NCBI RefSeq assembly: GCF_001273775.1
Contig: NZ_CP011801.1
Location: 3,016,001 to 3,080,000, forward strand
Origin: Nitrospira moscoviensis
Lineage (GTDB): Bacteria; Nitrospirota; Nitrospiria; Nitrospirales; Nitrospiraceae
DNA: 64,000 nucleotides
Direction: 5' to 3'
Both the position numbers and the translations under genes were made by a program. The notes under the pieces were generated by a model. That model did no database searches. It saw only the letters and a program-made list of their open reading frames with translations, and was not told the DNA's origin. The first letter of the stretch is position 1; every line of letters begins with the position of its first letter. Shown piece after piece: positions 1-6,879 of the stretch.

Positions 1-771
1 AGCAATATTGGTAAAACAAAGACTTCCTTCAGGCTTGAGCATTTCATACACATGCTGCAGTAGCCATGACGCATGTCGATCCTCCAAATAATCGAACAAG
101 CCGCCGGCTATAATGACATCGTACGGGCCCCCACGCTTCATAGCACGCACCGTGTGAAAGGCGTCTCCAGCGATCGCTTGTACAGTCCCGCCCAAGAGCG
201 GAAGCGTCGCCAAACTGTATTCCAATGCACCTGAATCCAAATCGTTCAGGACAATGGTTGGCTTCATAGCGGCCAGTTCATGCTGAATCGCTCGGATATC
301 GCGTGAACTGCCGCAAGCCATGGAGAGGATTCGGCAATCACTTCCCCGCTCTCTGCAGGTCTGCAATAGACGCGTGGCTTGCCATGCCACTTTATTTCTG
401 TGCTGCTGCGCAACTCCGGAGCTTAAGGCGTACCGTTCTATGGAGTGTGCAACCGTACCAGTCTCCGCTCGATTCTTTGCCTCGCATAAATATTCGATCG
501 TTTGGAAATCTCCCGCATAGCCCCGAGGCCACGCCTGAAGCCGTGCGACGAAAGGGGACTGCGCATGGAGCGTGCGAGCCGGGCCGAGATAGGTGAGGAT
601 CATTGTGCGTCCGAGTCCCTGCAATTCCGCCTCTCGCACTGCTGCACATAGCGCGTGCATTTGGGACACGACCTGGTGAAAAAGGCTTTGGGGATCATTG
701 GACATCGTCGGCAGCTCCGAAAACCGTTCTACGATTTTTGGTAGCTCAAGGAGAATAACGTCCTCGTCCAT
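1..771 (-). CDS. Class I SAM-dependent methyltransferase (3' end beyond window)
   Basis: The minus strand reads open from an ATG at 771 to the left window edge, giving 257 residues without a stop. A stop codon lies three codons before the ATG, and GGTAGGGG precedes it as a ribosome site. The nucleotide-binding segment ILSMACGSSRDI is a Rossmann motif I, followed by LNDLDSG (motif II region) and DVIIAGGLFDYLED, then MLKPEGSLCFTN, the usual post-motif strand. The upstream segment RGYAGDFQTIEYLCE resembles, from memory, the PhcB-like family annotated as 3-hydroxypalmitate methyl ester synthases. That substrate assignment is inference; the methyltransferase fold is well supported. The gene lies 25 bp downstream of an HTH-only gene on the same strand and is divergent from a LuxR gene pair. 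Confidence 0.75.
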   Translation of the reverse strand, partial: MDEDVILLELPKIVERFSELPTMSNDPQSLFHQVVSQMHALCAAVREAELQGLGRTMILTYLGPARTLHAQSPFVARLQAWPRGYAGDFQTIEYLCEAKNRAETGTVAHSIERYALSSGVAQQHRNKVAWQATRLLQTCRERGSDCRILSMACGSSRDIRAIQHELAAMKPTIVLNDLDSGALEYSLATLPLLGGTVQAIAGDAFHTVRAMKRGGPYDVIIAGGLFDYLEDRHASWLLQHVYEMLKPEGSLCFTNIA

Positions 772-796
772 GATCCCCTACCGCCATGTGACCGGC

Positions 797-997
797 TCAT
801 CGCCCAAAATGGGCGTTTCCCTTGTAGAGCGCCGCAGCCGTACGATTCTCCACTCCGAGTTTCTTAAAAATCCGCTCCAAGTGCTTCGCGACCGTCTTTG
901 GCTCGATGCCGAGAACGACGGCAATCTCCTTATTACTTTTTCCCTGTCGCACCCACTTCAGCACTTCCGTTTCCCGTCGCGTCAGAGGTCCCAACAT
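797..997 (-). CDS. HTH-only LuxR-type regulator (possible C-terminal remnant)
   Basis: This encodes 66 residues that are essentially one LuxR/NarL-type DNA-binding domain (RRETEVLKWVRQGKSNKEI, then a TVAKHLERIFKKLGVENRTAA recognition region). It closely resembles the C-terminal domains of the two full-length regulators at 1346-3552 on the other strand. No sensor domain is attached: an in-frame TGA lies nine bases before the ATG, and the upstream sequence in other frames shows no recognisable sensor. The ribosome site is poor (AAAAAGG directly abutting the ATG). It is either a free-standing HTH regulator co-transcribed with the methyltransferase or the surviving tail of a decayed paralogue. 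Confidence 0.6.
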   Translation of the reverse strand: MLGPLTRRETEVLKWVRQGKSNKEIAVVLGIEPKTVAKHLERIFKKLGVENRTAAALYKGNAHFGR

Positions 998-1196
998 CCT
1001 TTTTCAATTGCGCCAGAAATCGTGGTCGCACTTTAGTTTGGAGGCCAAGGATTTGCCAATACGTCTTTTGCCGTACAAGAAATGAGCGTATTTAATTGTT
1101 CGGCGTTTCACTAAGGAGGTATTGAGCCCGGCTTTCGCCTGTGCTATGCGTACCGAGCATTTCTCCGACCTAACGATATAGCGAGGCGGGGCGTCT

Positions 1197-1349
1197 ATGG
1201 AGACGTTGGCACAGAAGGATGTACGGCGGCTGTTTGAATCGTTGCTGGAGTTGTACGCCTTTCGGAACCATCAAAACTTCGTCCGCCATCTCCTCACTCA
1301 CCTCCCATCGCTGCTGCCCTGTTGGAGGAGCAGGCCGCAACTATCATGA
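1197..1349 (+). pseudogene. N-terminal remnant of a third LuxR-type regulator copy
   Basis: A 50-codon frame starts with ATG at 1197 behind GAGGCGGGG. It reads METLAQKDVRRLF and continues to FVRHLLTHLPSLLPCW. This lines up with the starts of both downstream regulators (KDFYRLSNFLVEIYRLG to VNHLLPSLHTLIPSD, and KDFHLLFGALSELYRLG to VGHLLPTLRTLIPSD). After LLP, where the paralogues continue IPSDR, the frame departs and stops just inside the start of the next gene. I read it as the first 40 or so codons of a third tandem copy whose remainder is gone. A short functional peptide cannot be excluded. Confidence 0.55.
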
Positions 1350-2437
1350 GCGAGATGCCCAAACTCAGCTCGAAGGATTTTTACCGGCTCTCCAACTTTC
1401 TCGTTGAGATCTACCGCCTCGGCACTCACAACGAATGGGTCAATCATCTGCTGCCGTCGCTGCACACGCTCATTCCCTCAGATAGGGCGTCCTATAACGA
1501 GATGCGCTATGGCAAAACCAACCATATCTCAGTAAAGACGTACCCAGACGACAGCGCATTGCGACGGCCGCTTGTTCCTGTGTTTGAGCAATATACACAC
1601 GAGCATCCGTCAGCAAGCTATGTCCGGAAAACGGGATTGAGACCGGCGCTGCGATGGTCTGACGTCCAGGATCCTAAAGACTTTGAAAAGACTACCTTAT
1701 ACAACGAATATTTCCGGCATTTCGACACGCGACACCAACTTGCTGTCGCGCTGTCGATGAGCCCGTCATTGCTGGTCCCTGTTGCGTTGAATCGTGGGAG
1801 TAGGGACTTCAGCGACCGAGAGACACTCATGCTAAATCTCTTGCGCCCTCACCTCATTCAATCGTTTCGGAATAGCCGAACTTTGACGGCGCTTAAGAGC
1901 CGCTCGCGTGCGCTCGAACATGCGATGGATGAGCTGAACCGCGGCCTGTTGGAATTTACGCGCCGGCACACCATTCGGTGGGCCAGTCCACAAGCGCTTC
2001 GTTGGCTTTCGGTTTATTGGCCTGGTGAAGCGACCGGCGACCAGTTGCCACCCTCCCTTACCGAGTGGATCAAACAACAGGAGGCCTCGTTCAAAAACAA
2101 CAAGGCCATTCCCGTTCCGCAATCCCCCTTGTCGGTCGACCAAGGGCAGCGGAGAGTTCTTGTTCGACTTCTCCGGGAGGGGCAACAGCGTTTTCTCTTT
2201 TTTGAAGAGAGAACCGATGGCCCGAGTCCCGAAGACTTGGTGCAGTTGGGGCTCGGTCACCGAGAGAGCGAAGTCCTCGCGTGGGTGTCCCGCGGCAAGA
2301 CCAACGAAGAGATCGCCAGCATTATGGGGCTGAGCATTAAGACCGTGAAAAAGCATTTGGAACGGATCTTTGACAAACTCGGCGTCGAATCGCGGACAGC
2401 CGCTGCGCGCATGGCGCTCGGCCTCTCGGGCAACTGA
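1346..2437 (+). CDS. LuxR-family transcriptional regulator, tandem copy 1
   Basis: About 363 residues. The last 60 form a LuxR/NarL helix-turn-helix (HRESEVLAWVSRGKTNEEI, then SIKTVKKHLERIFDKLG). The first 300 show no receiver aspartate pattern; instead they look like a GAF-like sensor (LHTLIPSDRASYNEMRYG) followed by a second, PAS-like region, so the regulator probably binds a ligand. It is clearly homologous along its length to the next gene. ATG 1346 follows GGAGGAG at a rather long spacing; ATG 1355 (MPKLSSKDF) aligns with the paralogue's start and is an equally good choice. The ligand and target genes cannot be read from the sequence. Confidence 0.82.
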   Translation: MSEMPKLSSKDFYRLSNFLVEIYRLGTHNEWVNHLLPSLHTLIPSDRASYNEMRYGKTNHISVKTYPDDSALRRPLVPVFEQYTHEHPSASYVRKTGLRPALRWSDVQDPKDFEKTTLYNEYFRHFDTRHQLAVALSMSPSLLVPVALNRGSRDFSDRETLMLNLLRPHLIQSFRNSRTLTALKSRSRALEHAMDELNRGLLEFTRRHTIRWASPQALRWLSVYWPGEATGDQLPPSLTEWIKQQEASFKNNKAIPVPQSPLSVDQGQRRVLVRLLREGQQRFLFFEERTDGPSPEDLVQLGLGHRESEVLAWVSRGKTNEEIASIMGLSIKTVKKHLERIFDKLGVESRTAAARMALGLSGN

Positions 2438-2466
2438 TCGGCGTGTGGTTTCATGGGGCGGCGAGA

Positions 2467-3552
2467 ATGGGACGACTTCGAGCCAAGGACTTCCATCTCC
2501 TGTTTGGCGCCCTGTCGGAGCTCTATCGCCTCGGCACCCACGAGGAGTGGGTGGGGCATCTGCTGCCTACCCTCCGGACATTGATCCCCTCCGACCGGGC
2601 CACCTACAACGAGCTTCGGTACGGCGCGCACAACCATTTCGTCGTGCGGGACGATACGTTGGATAGCTCCTTCTTACGATCCATGTTGCCGGTGTTCGAA
2701 GCCTATGGCACTCAGCATCCCTCTGCCGAGTATATCCGGAAGACACGGACCAAAGAGGCCGTCCGGTGGTCCGACGTGGTGCCGTTCCACCTGTTTGAAC
2801 GGACGCCGCTGTACAATGAATACTTCACCCGCCTCCGAACCAAAGCACAGCTCGGCATCCCCTTGTCCGTCGGTCCGTCTTTCCTCATCCCCGTGGCCGT
2901 CAACCGGTGCCACGGCGACTTTACCGACCGTGACCGGCTGATGCTCACGCTGCTTGGCCCTCATCTGACGCAATCGTTTCTCAACGCACGGCTCCTGACG
3001 CGTCTCAAGAAGCGCTACCACACCATGGAATCCGCGGTCGAAGACGGCCGCCACGGCATCCTGGAGCTGGGGCCGAAAGAGAGCATTCGATGGGCGACGC
3101 CTCGCGTTTCTCATTGGCTCGCGCTCTACTGGCCCGAGACCGAGAGGCAGAGGGACCGATTGCCCGAAACCATCGCGCAGTGGCTTCGCCGGGAGGAGGC
3201 GGAACTGGGCGGCGCCAAGCATGTGCATGTTCCTCAGCGTCCACTGGTCGTTGAGCGGGGCCCGCACACACTCCGTGTTCGACTCTTGCGTGAGGGAGCG
3301 CGTCGCCTCTTGTTCTTCGATGAGACGACCGACGGCGTGGATGTGGAACGCTTGCGGCGAACCGGCCTGGGGCGGCGTGAGAGCGAGGTGCTTCATTGGG
3401 TGGCCGGCGGGAAGACAAATCAGGACATCGCGGTGATTATGGACATCAGCGTGAAGACCGTGAAGAAACATTTGGAGCGTATCTTCGAGAAACTCGGCGT
3501 GGAATCGCGCACGGCGGCAACGGCGAGGGCATTAGAACTATGCCATTTGTGA
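2467..3552 (+). CDS. LuxR-family transcriptional regulator, tandem copy 2
   Basis: About 361 residues, paralogous to the preceding regulator throughout: the same N-terminal sensor (LRTLIPSDRATYNELRYG, then RWSDVVPF and LYNEYFTR) and the same C-terminal LuxR HTH (RRESEVLHWVAGGKTNQDI, then SVKTVKKHLERIFEKLG). A GTG at 2443 is an alternative start; ATG 2467 (MGRLRAKDF) matches the paralogue's N-terminus. The end overlaps the start of the alpha/beta-hydrolase gene by 13 bp, so the two are probably translationally coupled. The sensor halves have diverged more than the HTH domains, which suggests two related ligands or a heteromeric regulator; that is inference. Confidence 0.82.
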   Translation: MGRLRAKDFHLLFGALSELYRLGTHEEWVGHLLPTLRTLIPSDRATYNELRYGAHNHFVVRDDTLDSSFLRSMLPVFEAYGTQHPSAEYIRKTRTKEAVRWSDVVPFHLFERTPLYNEYFTRLRTKAQLGIPLSVGPSFLIPVAVNRCHGDFTDRDRLMLTLLGPHLTQSFLNARLLTRLKKRYHTMESAVEDGRHGILELGPKESIRWATPRVSHWLALYWPETERQRDRLPETIAQWLRREEAELGGAKHVHVPQRPLVVERGPHTLRVRLLREGARRLLFFDETTDGVDVERLRRTGLGRRESEVLHWVAGGKTNQDIAVIMDISVKTVKKHLERIFEKLGVESRTAATARALELCHL

Positions 3553-4376
3553 CCGTCAACGAGACGAAACTATTCTATGAGACCGTAGGACAGGGGGAAC
3601 CGTGCATCGTGCTGCATGGCGGGTTCGGCTTCGATCACGCCTACCTCAAGCCATGGCTGGACCCGCTGGCAAAGCACTTCCGGCTAATCTATTTGGATCA
3701 GCGCGGACACGGGCGGTCGGAACGCACTGAGCCGGATCAGGTTACGTTACACCAACTGGCCGAAGATCTGGAGGCGCTTCGTCTGCAATGGGACATGCCT
3801 TCTCTTTCTCTTCTCGGGCAATCGGTCGGCGCGGCGGTCGCGCTTGAATACGCTCTTCGCTGGCCTACCAACCTCTCCCGCTTGATGCTCATCACACCGG
3901 TGTGGAAAAGGTTGTTCGGTCCTTCTTCGCTTGAGCATGCCGAACGTAAAGGCGCCACTCCGGAGATGCTCGCCCTGCTCGCCCTGAACGGCCCGCTCAC
4001 CGACGACCAATTCCGTGAGGGGTTTCGCATGATCGCACCACTCTACTTCCATCGTTTTGACGCCGAGCTATTCGACAAACTCTGTAGCGGGATTCGTTAC
4101 GATGCTGCGCTCTTAGGCCGCACGGTACCGGCCTTGGCGGACGCGCAGCTCGCACGGCGCCTCCACCGACTGTCCTGCCCGGGCTTGATCCTCGCCGGAG
4201 ACGACGACTTTGCCTGTCCGGTTTCGGACGCGCAGGAGCTTGCGAAGAAGGCGGGTCTCCCACTCACCATCATTCCCGGCACAGGTCACTTCCCTTACGC
4301 CGAGAATCCTTCCGCCTTCTTCCAACGCATCGAAGAGTGGCTGCATCGCTTGCCTTTTTCTAAACTGGTTGAGTAG
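3540..4376 (+). CDS. Alpha/beta-fold hydrolase
   Basis: 278 residues with the full alpha/beta-hydrolase layout: oxyanion segment LHGGFGFD, YLDQRGHGRS, the nucleophile elbow LGQSVGA (Ser95), an acid in AGDDDFACP, and the catalytic histidine in GTGHFPYAE near the C-terminus. There is no signal peptide, so it should be cytoplasmic. The start ATG lies inside the end of the upstream LuxR gene. The closest general matches would be proline iminopeptidase or 3-oxoadipate enol-lactonase type proteins, but sequence alone does not fix the substrate. Next to LuxR-type sensors and a methyltransferase, an esterase or lactonase acting on a signal molecule is possible, not shown. Confidence 0.85.
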   Translation: MPFVTVNETKLFYETVGQGEPCIVLHGGFGFDHAYLKPWLDPLAKHFRLIYLDQRGHGRSERTEPDQVTLHQLAEDLEALRLQWDMPSLSLLGQSVGAAVALEYALRWPTNLSRLMLITPVWKRLFGPSSLEHAERKGATPEMLALLALNGPLTDDQFREGFRMIAPLYFHRFDAELFDKLCSGIRYDAALLGRTVPALADAQLARRLHRLSCPGLILAGDDDFACPVSDAQELAKKAGLPLTIIPGTGHFPYAENPSAFFQRIEEWLHRLPFSKLVE

Positions 4377-4407
4377 CCTGGTCGGCATGAGGAAGCAGAC
4401 GGTCCGG

Positions 4408-4656
4408 ATGAAGGACAGTAAGATCGGAGCGTTCGAGGCCAAAACTCATCTGGCTGACTTGCTGCGCCAGGTGGAGCAAGGACGATCGTTTGAGATTTGC
4501 CGCCGTGGGCGGCCTATCGCGCGCCTCGTCCCTCCTGCACCCGATGAGGAATCGGCAAGCCCGGAGGCCGTTCGGGAGGCGTTCCGCAAGATTCGACAAC
4601 GAATCTCCGGCCCTGTCAACATTCGAGCGCTGATTGAGGCCGGTCGGCGGCGGTAG
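4408..4656 (+). CDS. Type II toxin-antitoxin antitoxin, Phd/YefM family
   Basis: 82 residues beginning MKDSKIGAFEAKTHLADLL, the characteristic start of prevent-host-death antitoxins (a beta strand followed by the EAK-THL helix), then VEQGRSFEICRRGRPIARLVP, the usual second strand pair. ATG 4408 is chosen because it fits family N-termini; AGGAAG lies about 12 bases upstream, and ATG 4387 is an alternative. The gene ends exactly where the PIN toxin begins (stop then ATG with no gap). The family normally binds its own promoter and the partner toxin. Confidence 0.85.
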   Translation: MKDSKIGAFEAKTHLADLLRQVEQGRSFEICRRGRPIARLVPPAPDEESASPEAVREAFRKIRQRISGPVNIRALIEAGRRR

Positions 4657-4956
4657 ATGGAATGCGTCGTCGACAGCTCGTTCGCCTTGGCGTGGGCCCT
4701 ACCTGACGAACGCTCGTCGCGCGCCGATCGTATAATGGATCGGCTGGCGGCCGAGGATCGGTTCTGGGTGCCGGCGCTCTGGTGGTATGAGGTCGCCAAC
4801 GTGCTTCTGATTCAGTCGCTCGCTCTGGCGCACGGCCTTTCAGCCTACGATGCTTCCTGCCTCGAACTTGCCATACGCAAAGACCTCCCGCTTGCCACAC
4901 TCGACAAGCCACTCACGAAAGCGGCCAAGGAAGCCGGGCTAACCAGTCCGATCTAA
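4657..4956 (+). CDS. PIN-domain (VapC-like) toxin with internal shortening
   Basis: 99 residues. It begins with VVDSSFALAWALPDE (first acidic residue), has WYEVANVLL (second), then LSAYDASCLELA and LPLATLDKPL (third and fourth). All four acidic positions of a PIN nuclease are therefore present. The family is usually about 130 residues, with 30-40 residues of helices between the EVAN helix and the L-AYDA helix; here VANVLLIQS runs almost directly into LALAHGLSAYDA. It looks like an in-frame deletion of the central helices, which normally shape the dimer and RNA groove. Activity is doubtful. Confidence 0.8.
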   Translation: MECVVDSSFALAWALPDERSSRADRIMDRLAAEDRFWVPALWWYEVANVLLIQSLALAHGLSAYDASCLELAIRKDLPLATLDKPLTKAAKEAGLTSPI

Positions 4957-5018
4957 CCCGGCTTTCGCTCAGGACACCATTGCCGGTCGTTTGCCGTTGA
5001 CGATCGCATGAGCCGTTT

Positions 5019-6338
5019 ATGTTTTCAACTCCGGCCGGGATCGCCGTGAGCCCTGCGTTGACAGGTCTTCGACTTGCGCCGAGAATCGCTCTTGTGATGG
5101 CCGATGAGATGGAGATAACCGTGAGCCGCCCGGCTGGGACCGCCAGGGACGAGGAGCCGACATTTCCCCGTTACGACGGCCCGGCGTTCTTGTCGTACGG
5201 ATTCAGGCCGTTCTTTCTCGGCGCCGCGTTGTTCGCCGGCCTGGCCGTGCCCGCCTGGGTCTGGGTGTTTGCCGGCGTGGGTGAGGTGGAGTTCCTCTAC
5301 AGGCCCCGCGAGTGGCACGTGCATGAGATGCTGTTCGGGTTTCTGCCGGCGGTGATGGCGGGGTTTCTGCTCACGGCCATTCCCAATTGGACCGAGCAGG
5401 CTCCGCTGAGAGGCCTGCCGCTGTTGTCCTTGTTCCTCCTATGGCTGGCAGGACGGCTGTTCATGGCTTGGCCCCGGCCCGGTGCCTCTGCAGCGGCCGT
5501 CGTCGATACAGCCTTTCTGGTCATCGTGGCCGCTTTCGTCTGGTGGCAGATTGCGGCAGCCGGAAGATGGGACCGGGCGCCCATCGGCGTCCTGATCAGC
5601 CTGTACGCCGGCGCCAACGGTTGGTTTCACCTCCTGGTGTTGCGCGGCGCGGCGACGGACCTTCCCGAGCGCCTCGCGCTCGCCGTCATGCTGCTTCTCT
5701 TGACGCTCATCGGCGGGCGCATCATTCCGACATTTACCGGCGAATTTCTAGAACAACAGAACCAGGCCGGGCCGCCCGTATCCTCTCATATCGATGTCCT
5801 GACGATCCTCCTGGTCCTCGCGGCCGCCGTGACATGGATCATCCGGCCGGAGAGCATGGCGGCAGGAGGCTTGTTGATACTGGCAGGGTCGGCGAGCGGG
5901 ATCCGCCTGTTGCGGTGGCGCGGGTGGAGGACATGGCGCGAACCGCTCGTGCTGATCCTGCACGTCGGCTATGCCTGGGTGGCGCTGTCGTTGTTGGCTC
6001 TTGGGGGAGCGGCTCTTGGCATCGGGCTGCCGGCCGGGAACGCGGTGCACGTGCTCACCGGCGGAGCGGTGGGGGCCATGACCTTGGCGGTCATGACGCG
6101 TGCCAGTCTCGGCCATACAGGGCGGCCGCGGCACGCCGATGGATTCACCGTTGTCATCTATGCGCTGGTCAACGTGGGCGCGCTGCTGCGCGTCTTGACG
6201 CCGAATGCCGAGGCTCCAACCGCTTTGACCCATTGGATGCTCGGCGCGGCGGCACTCGGCTGGAGCGGCGCCTATTTGCTCTTCGCGCTGGTCTACGGCC
6301 CCATCGTGATCCGGCGAAGCCTGGATGAGGCGGAGTGA
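5019..6338 (+). CDS. NnrS family heme/copper membrane protein
   Basis: 439 residues from ATG 5019 with about twelve hydrophobic segments. NnrS hallmarks are YGFRPFFLGAALFAG, REWHVHEMLFGF (paired histidines), AIPNWTEQAPLRG, LIGGRIIPTFTGEFL and MTRASLGHTGRP. In bacteria the family is linked to nitric oxide stress and denitrification, and NnrS proteins are described as heme- and copper-containing. The first 26 residues are not membrane-like and no ribosome site is clear; ATG 5097 (MADEMEITV) or 5109 may be the true start. The gene stands alone, without visible nitrite or NO reductase genes. Confidence 0.85.
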   Translation: MFSTPAGIAVSPALTGLRLAPRIALVMADEMEITVSRPAGTARDEEPTFPRYDGPAFLSYGFRPFFLGAALFAGLAVPAWVWVFAGVGEVEFLYRPREWHVHEMLFGFLPAVMAGFLLTAIPNWTEQAPLRGLPLLSLFLLWLAGRLFMAWPRPGASAAAVVDTAFLVIVAAFVWWQIAAAGRWDRAPIGVLISLYAGANGWFHLLVLRGAATDLPERLALAVMLLLLTLIGGRIIPTFTGEFLEQQNQAGPPVSSHIDVLTILLVLAAAVTWIIRPESMAAGGLLILAGSASGIRLLRWRGWRTWREPLVLILHVGYAWVALSLLALGGAALGIGLPAGNAVHVLTGGAVGAMTLAVMTRASLGHTGRPRHADGFTVVIYALVNVGALLRVLTPNAEAPTALTHWMLGAAALGWSGAYLLFALVYGPIVIRRSLDEAE

Positions 6339-6353
6339 GCGGACGGGAGGCTT

Positions 6354-6671
6354 TCAGTACACGACCGCCGGGCGCTTGCCTTTGATGATCAGCATCAGCC
6401 GTTTGCGCTTCAGCGGTTTGTCGGGATCGCGGGTGTAGTGCCCGAGATCCTCCGAGACCTCCACCTCGCTCAGCGGGATCGAAATTTCTTGTCGCATGTG
6501 CGGCACCGGCGTATCCAGCGCCAGGTCGACTAATTGCCCGCTGCAGCCGGTGACTTCGGCGTTGAGGCCGCGCTGATCGTCGAATTGCACCGACACCCGC
6601 TCCTCGGGATTGATCCACTTCCTGATCACGGCCGCCTTTTCCTCATTGTTCGACGCCGTTCGATGCTCCAT
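6354..6671 (-). CDS. Hypothetical protein, 105 aa
   Basis: The start is well defined: AGGAGG lies six bases before the ATG at 6671. The protein is soluble, without a signal peptide, and mixed in charge. It contains RKWINPEERVSVQFDDQRG, then ALDTPVPHMRQEISIPL, and ends basic (KPLKRKRLMLIIKGKRP). The alternation of short hydrophobic strands resembles a small beta-barrel, vaguely PilZ-like, but the RxxxR and DxSxxG signatures are absent, so I do not assign a family. It is convergent with the NnrS-like gene and divergent from the TPP-enzyme gene. Confidence 0.7.
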   Translation of the reverse strand: MEHRTASNNEEKAAVIRKWINPEERVSVQFDDQRGLNAEVTGCSGQLVDLALDTPVPHMRQEISIPLSEVEVSEDLGHYTRDPDKPLKRKRLMLIIKGKRPAVVY

Positions 6672-6815
6672 CGTTCCCTCCTGTTCCGGCTAAGGACCGC
6701 AAGCAGCACTCAGCTCTTCAGCCATTCTTTATAGTCATGTATAGCCCAAGCTGGACCGGCCGCCACTCGGGCTTCCACCAGGCATGCCGGCTGCGCCGTC
6801 ATGTGCGGCGCACGA

Positions 6816-6832
6816 AGGGCATTTCGCTTGCA
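6816..6832 (+). promoter_or_regulatory. Candidate sigma-54 (-24/-12) promoter of the TPP-enzyme operon
   Basis: The sequence AGGGCATTTCGCTTGCA has GG and GC separated by exactly 10 bases and a TTGCA -12 box. The base before GG is G rather than the usual T. It lies 48 bases before the start codon of the thiamine-diphosphate enzyme. Confidence 0.4.
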
Positions 6833-6879
6833 CCCTCTATATTAGCCGAAACCCATTCGGCTGAAGCAGGGAGGACGCC

